Shown here: piece after piece, positions 43,911-53,966 of the stretch
Layout of the letters: each line of letters begins with the position of its first letter
How positions within the stretch are numbered: the stretch's first letter is position 1
Source: Vibrio salinus
Lineage (GTDB): Bacteria > Pseudomonadota > Gammaproteobacteria > Enterobacterales > Vibrionaceae
Direction: 5' to 3'
DNA: 64,000 bases
Assembly: GCF_021272385.1 (NCBI RefSeq)
Contig: NZ_JAJSDZ010000007.1
Coordinates: 248,001-312,000, forward strand
The notes under the pieces: generated by a model
Told to the model about the DNA's origin: nothing
Databases searched by the model: none
What the model saw: the letters and a program-made list of their open reading frames with translations, nothing else
Position numbers and translations under genes: made by a program

Positions 43911-45923
43911 GTGAAGTTAAATCAAAGACAAGATGACGCCGTAAAATATGTGTCCGGTCCCTGCCTTGTTCTGGCAGGCGCCGGCTCGGGTAAAACTCGT
44001 GTTATTACTAATAAAATTGAATACCTGGTCCGGGTATGTGGTTATAAAGCGAGAAATATTGCTGCGGTTACCTTTACCAATAAAGCGGCCAGAGAAATGA
44101 AAGAGCGGGTTGCTCAGACATTGGGAAAACATGAATCCAGAGGATTGACTGTTTCAACCTTTCATACTTTGGGGTTGAATATTATCCGCCGGGAGTATAA
44201 ATCGCTGAGTTTAAAAGCCGGCTTTTCCCTGTTTGACGATCAGGATCAGATGGCGTTGTTGAAAGAGTTAACAGAGAAGCAACTGGATGGTGATAAAGAA
44301 CTGCTGAGTCAGCTTTTACATACTATTTCGAACTGGAAGAATGATTTATTGTCCCCAGAGCAGGTTCTGACGATAGTTAAAGGTGAGCAACAACAGCTTT
44401 TTGCATATTGTTATAGTTTGTATCAAAAGCAGATGCGGGCTTATAACGCGCTTGATTTTGATGATTTAATCCTCATGCCTGTCTTTTTATTCAGGCAGTA
44501 TCCGGAGATTCTTAGCTACTGGCAAAATAAAATTCTCTATTTACTTGTAGATGAATATCAGGATACCAACACCAGTCAATATGAACTGGTTAAATTGCTG
44601 GTTGGTGAAAGAGCCCGATTTACGGTTGTGGGAGATGACGATCAGTCTATTTATTCCTGGCGGGGGGCCAATCCGCAGAATCTGGTATTGCTTGGTCAGG
44701 ATTTTCCTAATCTGAAAGTCATCAAACTGGAGCAGAATTATCGTTCGACCAGCCGGATTCTTCGGGCTGCTAATATTCTTATTGCCAATAACCCGCATAT
44801 TTATGAGAAATCGTTGCATTCTGAATTGCCGGAAGGCGAAAAGCTGAAAGTTATCCTGGCGAAAAATGAGGATCATGAAGCGGAACGGGTGGCGGGAGAA
44901 ATTATCGCTCATAAATTTTTAAACCGAACCGATTACAAAGATTATGCGGTGTTGTACCGGGGAAATCATCAGTCCAGACTGATTGAAAAGTTGCTTATGC
45001 AAAACCGTATTCCCTATAAGCTGACCGGGGGAACTTCTTTTTTCTCCCGGGCTGAAATTAAAGATATCATGGCTTACCTGAGAGTTTTGGTGAATCCTGA
45101 TGATGACAATGCTTTCTTACGAATAGTAAATACGCCGCGTCGGGAAATCGGGCCGGCAACATTAGAGAAGCTTGGTAACTATGCCAATATGCGGGGAAAG
45201 AGTCTTTTCGAAGCCAGCTTTGAAATGGGGCTGGAACAGCATTTAGGTGGGCGGGGTCTGGACAATTTACGCCGGTTTACTCAGTGGATTGTCAAGATTG
45301 CAGATAATTCCGAAAGAGGGGATACCGTCGATGCTGTCCGCTCTCTTGTCAGGGATATTCATTATGAAGACTGGTTATATGAAACCTCGTCCAGTCCGAA
45401 AGCCGCCGAGATGCGGATGAAGAATGTGTCTGATCTTTACTCGTGGATAGTCGCTGATTTGGAGGGGGAAAATGTTGATCAGGAAGAAAAGACCCTAAAA
45501 GAAGTCGTTCAGCGTTTAACATTACGTGACATGATGGAACGTGGTGAAGATGAAGATACGGATGCCGTTCAACTGATGACGCTTCATGCAGCAAAGGGAC
45601 TGGAGTTTCCTTATGTGTACCTGGTCGGAACAGAGGAAGGTATTCTTCCTCACCAAACGAGCGTTGATGAGGATAATGTCGAAGAAGAACGTCGTTTGAT
45701 GTACGTTGGTATTACACGGGCTCAGCGGGAGCTAACATTCACTATGTGTAAAGAACGACGCCAGTACGGTGAATTGATAAAACCGATACAGAGCCGGTTT
45801 CTTGATGAACTCCCATTTGATGATGTGGAATGGGAACAGACGAAAAAAGAGGTGTCACAGGAAGAGCGGATGGCAAAAGGGCAGGCTCATATTGCTAATA
45901 TCCGGGCCATGTTTAATAAATAG
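43911..45923 (+). CDS. rep: ATP-dependent DNA helicase Rep
   Basis: SF1A 3'-5' helicase that clears protein blocks ahead of replication forks. 670 residues (E. coli 673). Motifs are GAGSGKT at 24-30, [24 protein letters not shown] (Walker B), [21 protein letters not shown], and [16 protein letters not shown] with MYVGITRAQ. The GTG at 43911 gives [18 protein letters not shown], matching the family; an in-frame GTG at 43890 is the alternative. Rep rather than UvrD, since the true uvrD is at 62422. Confidence 0.94.
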   Translation: MKLNQRQDDAVKYVSGPCLVLAGAGSGKTRVITNKIEYLVRVCGYKARNIAAVTFTNKAAREMKERVAQTLGKHESRGLTVSTFHTLGLNIIRREYKSLSLKAGFSLFDDQDQMALLKELTEKQLDGDKELLSQLLHTISNWKNDLLSPEQVLTIVKGEQQQLFAYCYSLYQKQMRAYNALDFDDLILMPVFLFRQYPEILSYWQNKILYLLVDEYQDTNTSQYELVKLLVGERARFTVVGDDDQSIYSWRGANPQNLVLLGQDFPNLKVIKLEQNYRSTSRILRAANILIANNPHIYEKSLHSELPEGEKLKVILAKNEDHEAERVAGEIIAHKFLNRTDYKDYAVLYRGNHQSRLIEKLLMQNRIPYKLTGGTSFFSRAEIKDIMAYLRVLVNPDDDNAFLRIVNTPRREIGPATLEKLGNYANMRGKSLFEASFEMGLEQHLGGRGLDNLRRFTQWIVKIADNSERGDTVDAVRSLVRDIHYEDWLYETSSSPKAAEMRMKNVSDLYSWIVADLEGENVDQEEKTLKEVVQRLTLRDMMERGEDEDTDAVQLMTLHAAKGLEFPYVYLVGTEEGILPHQTSVDEDNVEEERRLMYVGITRAQRELTFTMCKERRQYGELIKPIQSRFLDELPFDDVEWEQTKKEVSQEERMAKGQAHIANIRAMFNK

Positions 45924-46135
45924 ATGGAATTTAACCAGTTATCAGTTTTTATTGGTAATACCGATAAGATAAGTTATTATTTGCGCTTGAAAAATCAGGT
46001 GTGATTTTCTACTTTATTGATAAGTCGGTTTGAGACAGTGTTATTCTTCGTTTTTTGCGGTTGACTTATTAAGCACTTTTTCAGTGTGTAACTGATGAAA
46101 AACGCACCAAACGATAAAAAAAGTGTAAAAAGTAC

Positions 46136-46164
46136 TAGACGGCATTGGGGGATATACGTATTAT
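46136..46164 (+). promoter_or_regulatory. Probable promoter of the tRNA array
   Basis: TAGACG (46136-46141), 17-bp spacer and TATTAT (46159-46164), followed by a C-rich discriminator, about 25 bp before tRNA-Arg. Good spacing but an imperfect -35. The rest of the 265-bp gap after rep shows no gene. Confidence 0.5.
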
Positions 46165-46188
46165 TCCTCTCCGCCGATTGGGCATGAT

Positions 46189-46265
<77 letters not shown>

Positions 46266-46297
46266 TCATACCGGAGATATCGGCAAAAATATTTAGT

Positions 46298-46374
46298 GGT
46301 GACTATAGCTCAGTTGGTAGAGCCCTGGATTGTGATTCCAGTTGTCGCGAGTTCGAGCCTCGTTAGTCACCCCA
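46298..46374 (+). tRNA. tRNA-His copy 1 (anticodon GUG)
   Basis: 77-nt including the encoded extra 5' G (G-1) opposite the discriminator C; acceptor GTGACTA/TAGTCAC, anticodon loop TTGTGAT (GTG). Identical to the copy at 46504. Confidence 0.95.
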
Positions 46375-46380
46375 TTTTCT

Positions 46381-46457
<77 letters not shown>

Positions 46458-46503
46458 TTTTTATTTATTCGATGCGTCGGATAATACAATTAGTATATAT
46501 AGT

Positions 46504-46580
46504 GGTGACTATAGCTCAGTTGGTAGAGCCCTGGATTGTGATTCCAGTTGTCGCGAGTTCGAGCCTCGTTAGTCACCCCA
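46504..46580 (+). tRNA. tRNA-His copy 2 (anticodon GUG)
   Basis: Exact repeat of the tRNA-His at 46298, displaced by 206 bp, with the same G-1 and CCA. Confidence 0.95.
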
Positions 46581-46586
46581 TTTTTC

Positions 46587-46663
<77 letters not shown>

Positions 46664-46670
46664 TATTTTT

Positions 46671-46700
46671 AGCCCTGATCATTCGATCAGGGCTTTTTTA
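46671..46700 (+). terminator. Terminator of the tRNA array
   Basis: 10-bp perfect stem AGCCCTGATC / GATCAGGGCT with loop ATTC, followed by six Ts, 7 bp after the last tRNA. Confidence 0.9.
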
Positions 46701-47371
46701 TTGTTCTGACGTCATTCTCTGACTGTAATTTTTACGGTTTCACCAACATTTTTCATTTCTATTAATCTTTCATGTCAAAAAAAAGACTTTTTAGTGATTA
46801 AGGTCACTTTTATTTGGGTGAATATCGTTGTAAATAGGATTTTCATACTGAATATAAATTGTCTTTTTTTTGAAGCAGAGTCATAAAAACAAACCAAGTG
46901 GTCAGCATTTTATGCTTTTTATGGAGTCTCTTATTTTTTGTTTTTTATGTCGATTGTTGCTTATTTTTTGGTGTTTAAATTTTTTTTATATTTATTACCT
47001 GGTCTTTTTGTCTGTCATTTACCACTTAACTAAAAATTGTTGACTGTTGTTTTTTAATTAGATGCTATCTGAATTTCGTTGATTTTTTTTATTTTACCCT
47101 AATAAATAGATTTTTATTAGGGCAAGATAATGTTATCGATTTCATTGTTAAAGAGTTGTTAATGTTTATCTTTATCCATAGATAGATCATAAAATAGAAT
47201 AATTATTCACAAAACCACACATTATTATCAATAATTGCTTTTTTATATGCTTTTGATGTATTTTTATTGGGTTTTGTGATTTAAATTCTTTGTTTGTAAG
47301 TTGGTTTTTTATGCTGATTTGCAAGGATGCGGGCTAATGTTCAGTAAGCGTCGTTAGCTGAGGTGTAAAAA
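46701..47371. other. Long A/T-rich intergenic region
   Basis: About 670 bp of very A/T-rich sequence without a supportable gene. It contains a CRP-like palindrome at 46793-46808 and a possible promoter, TTGACT (47040-47045) with a 17-bp spacer and TGCTAT (47063-47068), about 300 bp before the ABC ATPase gene. The rest is T-tracts resembling H-NS-type silenced sequence. Confidence 0.5.
46793..46808. promoter_or_regulatory. CRP-like site
   Basis: AGTGA-TTAAGG-TCACT, a perfect 5-bp inverted repeat with the six-base spacer of the CRP consensus TGTGA-N6-TCACA. It lies 564 bp upstream of the ABC transporter operon, so which promoter it would serve is unclear. Confidence 0.45.
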
Positions 47372-49084
47372 ATGTCATTATTAGAAGTAAAAAATTTACG
47401 CATAGAATACCCTTCTCGTCATGGGGTTTTTGCTGCCGTTAACAATCTTTCTTTTCAGATTGAAAGAGGTGAAATTGTTGGTGTGGTCGGTGAATCCGGA
47501 GCGGGTAAATCAACGGTTGGTAATGCTGTCATTGATTTGTTAAGTCCTCCCGGAACCGTAGCTGGTGGTGAAGTATTTCTTGATGGTGAAAAAATTTCCG
47601 GTCTGAAATCGGAAGCCATGCGTAAAGTCAGAGGTTCTAAGATAGGATTTATTTTTCAGGACCCGATGACATCACTGAATCCGTTATTTACCGTTGAACA
47701 GCAGCTAAAAGAAACGATACATGCCAATATGAAGGTATCGGATCGTGAGGCCTATCAGCGTTCTCTCGCACTTATGAAGCAGGTCGGTATTCCACAACCG
47801 GAAAACCGGCTTAAACAATATCCTCATCAGTTTTCCGGGGGCATGAGACAGCGGGTTGTGATTGCTATTGCTCTGGCCGGTGAGCCCGATCTGATTATTG
47901 CCGATGAGCCAACGACAGCTCTGGACGTTTCCATTCAGGATCAGATTCTGAATCTTATTCGGGATTTATGCATTCAGAATAACGTGGGTTGTATGCTGGT
48001 GACCCATGATATGGGCGTAGTATCGAATGTGACCGATAGGGTTGCGGTTATGTACCGGGGGGATTTGGTTGAATTTGGTCCGACTAAAAAAGTACTTGGT
48101 GAACCGGATCACCCGTATACCCGCAGTCTGATTTCTGCTGTGCCACGCTCGGATGTGAAATTAGATCGCTTTCCTCTGGTGAGTTACATTGAAGAAGCCG
48201 GTGACATTGAGCCTATCGATATAAAAACGCACTGGCTGGGGCAGAGTCAGGATCAACGCACCTACAGCGGTTCGCTGCTTTCTGTTGAAAACGTCAATCT
48301 GCGTTTTACCACCAAGGATTCTTTTTTTGAAAGCCGCCGTGAGTATGTTCAGGCCTCCAATAATGTCAGCTTTGATGTGCAGGAAGGGGAAACTTTTGGG
48401 CTGGTGGGCGAATCCGGCTCCGGTAAGTCAACCATTGCCCGTGTAATTGCCGGTTTATACATGCCGAATTCAGGAAAAGTCACCTTTGAAGGCGTCGATT
48501 TAACCGCGTTACGTTCCGAGAAAGAACGTCGTCCTATGCGTCGTCAGATGCAGATGGTATTCCAGAACCCTTATACGTCAATGAACCCGAGAATGAAAAT
48601 TTTCGATATCATTGCCGAACCCATTCGTTTTCATAAACTGACGTCCGGTGAAGCTGAAACACGCCAGGTCGTTTATGATCTGCTTGATTATGTTGGTCTC
48701 GGCAGAATGGCCGGAATCAAATACCCACATGAATTTTCCGGTGGTCAGCGCCAGCGTATCTCGATTGCCAGAGCGTTGGCAACAAGACCCCGGTTACTGA
48801 TTTGTGATGAACCTACCTCGGCTCTGGATGTTTCCGTTCAGGCCCAAATTTTGAATCTTTTGAAAGACCTTCAGGATGAACTGAATCTGACGATGCTCTT
48901 TATCAGCCACGATTTACCGGTTATTCGTCAGATGTGTGATCGTGTTGGCGTGATGAAAATGGGGACGTTACTTGAAGTCGCCGAAACAGAAAAACTGTTT
49001 AACACCCCACAGCATGAATACAGCAAGCAACTGATTTCTCTTATGCCGGAATTCACCGGATTGAGAGAGTCTGTCGCTGTTTAA
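47372..49084 (+). CDS. Oligopeptide-type ABC transporter, fused double ATPase
   Basis: 570-residue protein with two complete ABC domains, like a DppD-DppF or OppD-OppF fusion (also seen in GsiA/YejF). Domain 1 (about 1-260) has GESGAGKST, FSGGMRQRV and LIIADEPTTALD. Domain 2 (about 305-565) has GESGSGKST, FSGGQRQRISIARAL and LLICDEPTSALD. A linker with DIEPIDIKTHWLG joins them. Both sites look catalytically intact. First gene of an operon with a family-5 binding protein and two permeases. Substrate probably peptides; not determinable from sequence. Confidence 0.93.
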   Translation: MSLLEVKNLRIEYPSRHGVFAAVNNLSFQIERGEIVGVVGESGAGKSTVGNAVIDLLSPPGTVAGGEVFLDGEKISGLKSEAMRKVRGSKIGFIFQDPMTSLNPLFTVEQQLKETIHANMKVSDREAYQRSLALMKQVGIPQPENRLKQYPHQFSGGMRQRVVIAIALAGEPDLIIADEPTTALDVSIQDQILNLIRDLCIQNNVGCMLVTHDMGVVSNVTDRVAVMYRGDLVEFGPTKKVLGEPDHPYTRSLISAVPRSDVKLDRFPLVSYIEEAGDIEPIDIKTHWLGQSQDQRTYSGSLLSVENVNLRFTTKDSFFESRREYVQASNNVSFDVQEGETFGLVGESGSGKSTIARVIAGLYMPNSGKVTFEGVDLTALRSEKERRPMRRQMQMVFQNPYTSMNPRMKIFDIIAEPIRFHKLTSGEAETRQVVYDLLDYVGLGRMAGIKYPHEFSGGQRQRISIARALATRPRLLICDEPTSALDVSVQAQILNLLKDLQDELNLTMLFISHDLPVIRQMCDRVGVMKMGTLLEVAETEKLFNTPQHEYSKQLISLMPEFTGLRESVAV

Positions 49085-49154
49085 TAAATATAGATAACAA
49101 TGAAAGCAAGCACACACAGGGGATGAAATTTTGTCCCGCAAAGGAGTTATGCAA

Positions 49155-50711
49155 ATGAAAATAATGAAAAGTAAAATCGCCGTGGCACTGATGGCTGCCG
49201 GTTTAAGTTTTGCCGTGAATGCCGCCGATATTACAGTCGCGTATGATGCGGATCCGGTCTCTCTGGATCCTCAGGAACAGTTGTCCGGCGCGACTCTGCA
49301 ACTTTCCCACATGGTTTTTGATCCCTTAGTCCGTTATACACAGGACCTGAAATTCCAGCCTCGTCTGGCCAAAAAATGGGAGCGTATTGACGACCGTACG
49401 GTTCGCTTTGAACTGCGTAAAGGGGTTAAATTCCATTCTGGCAACCCTATGACAGCCGATGACGTCGTATGGACGTTTAAGCGTTTGAAAGACTCTCCGG
49501 ACTTTAAAGCCATTTTCGAACCTTATGAAAAAATGGTCAAAGTCGACGATTATACGGTTGACCTCGTCTCCAAAGGTCCTTACCCATTGGTGCTTCAGAC
49601 TGCCACCTACATTTTCCCAATGGACAGTAAGTTCTATTCCGGTAAAACCAAAGAAGGTAAAGAAAAAGACGAAATCATCAAACACGGGAATTCTTTCGCG
49701 TCAACTCATGAGTCCGGTACCGGTCCGTTTATTGTGCAATACCGTGAACAAGGTGTAAAAGTCGAGTTTAAGCGCTTTGCCGATTACTGGGATAAAGACT
49801 CTAAGGGCAATGTCGATAATCTGACGCTGGTTCCTATCAAAGAAGATGCCACCCGTGTTGCTGCTTTGCTATCCGGTGATGTGGATATGATTGCGCCGGT
49901 TGCTCCTAATGATCTGAAACGTGTGAAAAACGCGCCAAACGTCGATTTGATTACGCTTCCGGGTACCCGGGTCATTACGTTCCAGTTGAACCAGGACAGT
50001 AATCCTGCCCTGAAAGATGTCCGGGTAAGACAGGCCATCGTGTATGCGATTAACAATAAAGGCATTGTTAAGAAAATCATGAAAGGCTTTGCCACGGCTG
50101 CCGGTCAGCAGAGCCCTCAAGGTTACGCCGGTTACAATCCGAAATTAGTACCTCGTTATGACCTGAAAAAAGCGAAAGCGTTAATGAAAGAAGCGGGTTA
50201 TGAAAAAGGCCTGAATCTGACCATGATTGCGCCGAATAACCGTTATGTAAACGATGCGAAAGTGGCTCAGGCTGTGGCTGCCATGCTGTCCAAAATCGGC
50301 ATTAAAGTGGATCTGAAAACCATGCCGAAAGCTCAGTACTGGCCGGAATTCGATAAGTGTGCTGCGGACATGCTGATGATTGGCTGGCATGCCGATACGG
50401 AAGACTCTGCTAACTTCTCTGAATTTTTAACCATGACCAGAAATGAAGATACCGGTCGTGGTCAGTACAACTGTGGTCATTACTCTAACCCGGTGGTGGA
50501 TAAACTGGTTGAAGAGGCGAACGTGGAAACCGATCCGGCGAAACGTTCTAAAATGCTGCAAAAAGTGGAAGCAACTCTGTATGACGATGCTGCCTTTGTG
50601 CCGCTTCACTGGCAAAACCTGGCCTGGGGTGCGAAATCAACGCTTCAGGTTAAACCAATTATCAACGTGATGAACTTCCCTTATATGGGTGATCTTGTTG
50701 TAAAAGAGTAA
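49155..50711 (+). CDS. Periplasmic oligopeptide-type binding protein (SBP family 5)
   Basis: 518-residue solute receptor. The signal peptide MKIMKSKIAVALMAAGLSFA runs to AVNA, with mature AADITVAYDADPVSLDPQEQ. The family-5 pattern FELRKGVKFHSGNPMTADDVVWTFKRL in overlapping pieces is clear, and DVRVRQAIVYAINNKGI follows. AAAGGAG lies eight bases before the ATG at 49155; upstream TTG and ATG codons are less suitable. It lies 70 bp after the ATPase gene. Confidence 0.93.
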   Translation: MKIMKSKIAVALMAAGLSFAVNAADITVAYDADPVSLDPQEQLSGATLQLSHMVFDPLVRYTQDLKFQPRLAKKWERIDDRTVRFELRKGVKFHSGNPMTADDVVWTFKRLKDSPDFKAIFEPYEKMVKVDDYTVDLVSKGPYPLVLQTATYIFPMDSKFYSGKTKEGKEKDEIIKHGNSFASTHESGTGPFIVQYREQGVKVEFKRFADYWDKDSKGNVDNLTLVPIKEDATRVAALLSGDVDMIAPVAPNDLKRVKNAPNVDLITLPGTRVITFQLNQDSNPALKDVRVRQAIVYAINNKGIVKKIMKGFATAAGQQSPQGYAGYNPKLVPRYDLKKAKALMKEAGYEKGLNLTMIAPNNRYVNDAKVAQAVAAMLSKIGIKVDLKTMPKAQYWPEFDKCAADMLMIGWHADTEDSANFSEFLTMTRNEDTGRGQYNCGHYSNPVVDKLVEEANVETDPAKRSKMLQKVEATLYDDAAFVPLHWQNLAWGAKSTLQVKPIINVMNFPYMGDLVVKE

Positions 50712-50829
50712 ATGAATATCGGTTAACTTAACCTTTATCTTTGTATTGACGTCTATTCTATCAGTCGGATAGACGTCTCTTTTCAGACTGATAACACAGA
50801 AGTTATGTGGTAGAAGAAAGGGGCAAGAA

Positions 50830-51807
50830 ATGTTTACGTTTCTGGTCAAGCGATTGATGCAGGCATTAGTCGTTATGTTTGTCATTAGTATTGTGGCATT
50901 TTCAATTCAGGATAATTTGGGTGACCCGCTTCGGGAATTGGTCGGGCAATCCGTCTCTGATGCAGAGCGTCAGGCGTTGCGTGATGAATTGGGCCTTAAT
51001 GATCCGTTTTTAACTAAATATACGCGGTTTGTCACAAATGCCCTGCATGGTGATTTAGGGACGTCATACTTTTTCAAACGCCCGGCATTAGACGTGATTC
51101 TGGAAAAATTAGTCGCCACACTGGAGCTGGTCTTTGGTGCGTCGGTCTTAATTGTGTTCATTTCGATTCCGTTAGGAGTTTATTCTGCGATTAGGCCGAA
51201 AAGCTGGTTCACCAAATTTGTTATGGCGGTGAGTAGCGTCGGGATTTCTGTCCCGGTTTTCCTGACCGCGATCTTACTGATGTATCTTTTTTCAATTGAG
51301 CTGGGCTGGTTGCCGTCTTATGGCCGGGGCCAGACGGTGGATCTGTTGGGATGGGAATCCGGCTACTTTACCCTCGATGGTTTAAAACATTTAATTCTTC
51401 CCTGCGTCTCTCTGGCTTCCATTATGTTGCCGCTTTTCATTCGCTTAGTCCGTTCCGAAATGCTTGAAGTACTGAGTTCGGAATACATTAAATTTGCAAA
51501 AGCGAAAGGGCTGGCAATGAAAAAAGTGTATTATCAGCACGCACTGAAAAATACCATGTTGCCGGTTTTAACGGTTGGTGGGGTACAAATCGGAACCATG
51601 GTGGCTTATACCATCCTGACGGAGACGGTATTCCAGTGGCCGGGAACCGGCTTTTTATTTCTTGAGGCCATTAACCGGGTCGATACTCCTTTAATCACGG
51701 CGTACGTTATTTTTGTTGGATTGATTTTTGTGGTGACCAATACCATTGTCGATCTCTTATATGGTTTGATTAACCCAACTGTAAACCTGACCGGCAAAGG
51801 ATCATAA
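50830..51807 (+). CDS. ABC transporter permease, DppB/OppB type
   Basis: 325-residue inner-membrane permease of the binding-protein-dependent group. It has an N-terminal TM helix (FLVKRLMQALVVMFVISIVA), then a periplasmic loop and five further TM segments. The EAA loop region is EYIKFAKAKGLAMKKVYYQHALKNTMLPVLTV in overlapping pieces. The start follows AAGGGGCAAG. The 118-bp gap after the binding-protein gene may hold a partial attenuation site. It is followed by the second permease after 2 bp. Confidence 0.92.
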   Translation: MFTFLVKRLMQALVVMFVISIVAFSIQDNLGDPLRELVGQSVSDAERQALRDELGLNDPFLTKYTRFVTNALHGDLGTSYFFKRPALDVILEKLVATLELVFGASVLIVFISIPLGVYSAIRPKSWFTKFVMAVSSVGISVPVFLTAILLMYLFSIELGWLPSYGRGQTVDLLGWESGYFTLDGLKHLILPCVSLASIMLPLFIRLVRSEMLEVLSSEYIKFAKAKGLAMKKVYYQHALKNTMLPVLTVGGVQIGTMVAYTILTETVFQWPGTGFLFLEAINRVDTPLITAYVIFVGLIFVVTNTIVDLLYGLINPTVNLTGKGS

Positions 51808-51809
51808 TC

Positions 51810-52748
51810 ATGGCAAATTCAGTTTCAGCGCCGACCCGTTGGCAGCGTTTCAGACAGTCCGATTTTTTGTATTATTTTCTTCACGATAAAGTGGCGATGT
51901 TTAGTTTTGCTGTTTTTATCGTTTTCTTTCTGGCGGCCATACTGGCTCCGGTGCTATCACCGACCAATCCGTATGATCTGACCAGTATCGATATTATGAA
52001 TTCCGAGCTTCCTCCATCGTGGCTACCGGATGGCGATAGCCAATTTCTTTTGGGGACGGATGACCAGGGGCGTGATATTTTATCGACCATTTTGTATGGT
52101 TCCCGTTTATCATTAACGATAGGTTTTCTGGCGGTTGGTCTGCAGCTTTTCCTCGGTATTATTATCGGTTTATCTGCTGGGTATTTTGGTGGCAAAGTAG
52201 ACAGCTTTTTGATGCGCTTTGCAGATGTTCAGTTGTCATTCTCGACAATGATGGTTGCTATCATTGTTTCTGCTATATTTAAAGCGAGTTTTGGCGATGC
52301 TTTTTACAGCGAATATGCCGTTGTCATGCTAATTGTGATTATTGGTGTTGCAGAATGGCCTCAGTATGCCCGGACTATCCGCGCATCGGTATTAGCCGAG
52401 AAAAAGAAAGAGTATGTAGAAGCTGCGAAAGTGATGGGATTTAAGGCGCCCAAAATCATGTTTCGTCATATACTGCCGAACTGTTTATCGCCAATATTGG
52501 TTATTTCGACGGTTCAGGTAGCGAATGCCATCATGTCTGAAGCCGCCCTTTCATTTCTTGGGCTAGGGTTACCGGTGGATCAGCCATCGCTTGGCTCATT
52601 AATTAGTATCGGGTTTAATTATATCTTTTCCGGCTCCTGGTGGATAACGGCGTTCCCCGGAGTTGTGTTGGTGACTCTGGTTCTGGTTATCAATTTGTTG
52701 GGTGACTGGTTACGGGATGTTTTCAACCCTAAAATCTATAAGGGATAA
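51810..52748 (+). CDS. ABC transporter permease, DppC/OppC type
   Basis: 312-residue partner permease. Typical features are the N-terminal DPP/OPP leader helix (VAMFSFAVFIVFFLAAILAPV), FLLGTDDQGRDILSTILYGSRLSL in overlapping pieces, the EAA loop EYVEAAKVMGFKAPKIMFRHILPN and SEAALSFLGLGLPVDQPSLG. Last gene of the transporter operon; a terminator follows. Confidence 0.93.
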   Translation: MANSVSAPTRWQRFRQSDFLYYFLHDKVAMFSFAVFIVFFLAAILAPVLSPTNPYDLTSIDIMNSELPPSWLPDGDSQFLLGTDDQGRDILSTILYGSRLSLTIGFLAVGLQLFLGIIIGLSAGYFGGKVDSFLMRFADVQLSFSTMMVAIIVSAIFKASFGDAFYSEYAVVMLIVIIGVAEWPQYARTIRASVLAEKKKEYVEAAKVMGFKAPKIMFRHILPNCLSPILVISTVQVANAIMSEAALSFLGLGLPVDQPSLGSLISIGFNYIFSGSWWITAFPGVVLVTLVLVINLLGDWLRDVFNPKIYKG

Positions 52749-52782
52749 TTAACTTTTTGTTTTTTATCTATATTTGATATTT

Positions 52783-52812
52783 TAAAAGAGCCGTAAAAAA
52801 TTACGGCTCTTT
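52783..52812 (+). terminator. Terminator of the ABC transporter operon
   Basis: Stem AAAAGAGCCGTAA / TTACGGCTCTTTT, 13 bp, with a 4-nt A loop and T run, 35 bp after the permease stop. Confidence 0.9.
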
Positions 52813-52882
52813 TTTTGCATCAAAGAGTGTTGCACAGTCAAAAAATTGTTGTTTTGTGATTGCATATTTAAGGATATTTGTA

Positions 52883-53758
52883 GTGACTTCAATTCTTCAA
52901 ATCACGGTCAGAACGTGGGGCATCATTGCATCTTTTATAGTTCTTTTGATGGCATCATCGGTCAATGCCACCCCTTTTATTTGCGATGCGACACAGTCAT
53001 CATCGAGTTCATTACCCGTTTTATCGGAAAACTGCCCTATTGGTAAAGGACTGTGGGGAAAGCAATTGCCACCAAAAGGCACTTCTTCGTTCTGGATTCA
53101 GTGTGGTGTATTCAAACAGCCGCTTTCTCTGATGAAAGCAAAAGCGATTTACGATGTTATCTCAACAGATGTCTGGATGAAGCCGGAAAATAATGCTTAC
53201 CGCTGTCTTGTAGGTCCTTACGATAACTATAAACAGGCACAGTCTGAACTGAAACGGGTACAGTCTGTCCCCAGTTATAAAAAATCATTTATCCGCGCTT
53301 TTGCTCAGAAAGTTTCTCAACAGCCGGTTTCTTCTGTCCAAAAAGCTAAGGCAGTATCTCCAAAGCTACAAAAAGACGTGAAAAAGCCGTCTGAGAAAGC
53401 AGCACCCATTCAGACATTAAAGAATAATATGGTTATTCGTAGAAAAGCAGTCTTGGATGGCATCGAATTTATGATTCCTTTTATTGATGGAGAATCCGTT
53501 CAGTTTTACATGGAATATGATAAGCCGTGGAACCGGATGAGTTTTGCAGACGCGACCAAAACCTGTGCGTCTCTTAATATGAAACTGGCAACAGTGCCAC
53601 AATGGAAAAAATTGCTGAATGCGGGGTTAATGAAAAAAGAAAAATGGCCGATGTATTTACCATATTGGGGAAAACAAAGCACCGGACTTTTTACCAGTGG
53701 TAAAACGAGTCAGCTCAAAGGAACCTCATTACTGAATGTTCTGTGCGTTCGTATCTGA
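52883..53758 (+). CDS. Exported SPOR-domain protein of unknown function
   Basis: 291-residue protein with a signal peptide or N-terminal anchor (WGIIASFIVLLMASSVNA). A SPOR-like domain covers about residues 70-140 (SFWIQCGVFKQPLSLMKAKA, NAYRCLVGPYDNYKQAQSEL), the fold that binds denuded septal peptidoglycan. A Lys/Pro/Gln-rich linker and a C-terminal domain of about 90 residues that I do not recognise follow (FMIPFIDGESVQFYMEYDKPW, CASLNMKLATVPQWKKLL). Two Cys near the C-terminus could pair. The GTG at 52883, with AAGGA eight bases upstream, is preferred to the GTG at 52856. It stands alone. Confidence 0.75.
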   Translation: MTSILQITVRTWGIIASFIVLLMASSVNATPFICDATQSSSSSLPVLSENCPIGKGLWGKQLPPKGTSSFWIQCGVFKQPLSLMKAKAIYDVISTDVWMKPENNAYRCLVGPYDNYKQAQSELKRVQSVPSYKKSFIRAFAQKVSQQPVSSVQKAKAVSPKLQKDVKKPSEKAAPIQTLKNNMVIRRKAVLDGIEFMIPFIDGESVQFYMEYDKPWNRMSFADATKTCASLNMKLATVPQWKKLLNAGLMKKEKWPMYLPYWGKQSTGLFTSGKTSQLKGTSLLNVLCVRI

Positions 53759-53966
53759 ACGGAAGTGAAATTGACCATTATTTTTTTGATGTATAACCAA
53801 TATTTTGCATTGTGATTTCCTTATTGAGAATAATGATATTACATTCATATGTGTTTTCACAGAAAAGGTTGATATGCACAACAAAAATTAGTCAGGACGT
53901 CTATAGTATATTTACATAATAATAAATAACATATTAAGTAGTTAATCCAATATCGGAGCAGAAACT

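Noticed and set aside
50712..50829. Separate small gene between the binding protein and the first permease
   Set aside because: The 118-bp gap has an imperfect hairpin (around GACGTCTATTC / GATAGACGTC) but no open frame; more likely a processing or attenuation site.
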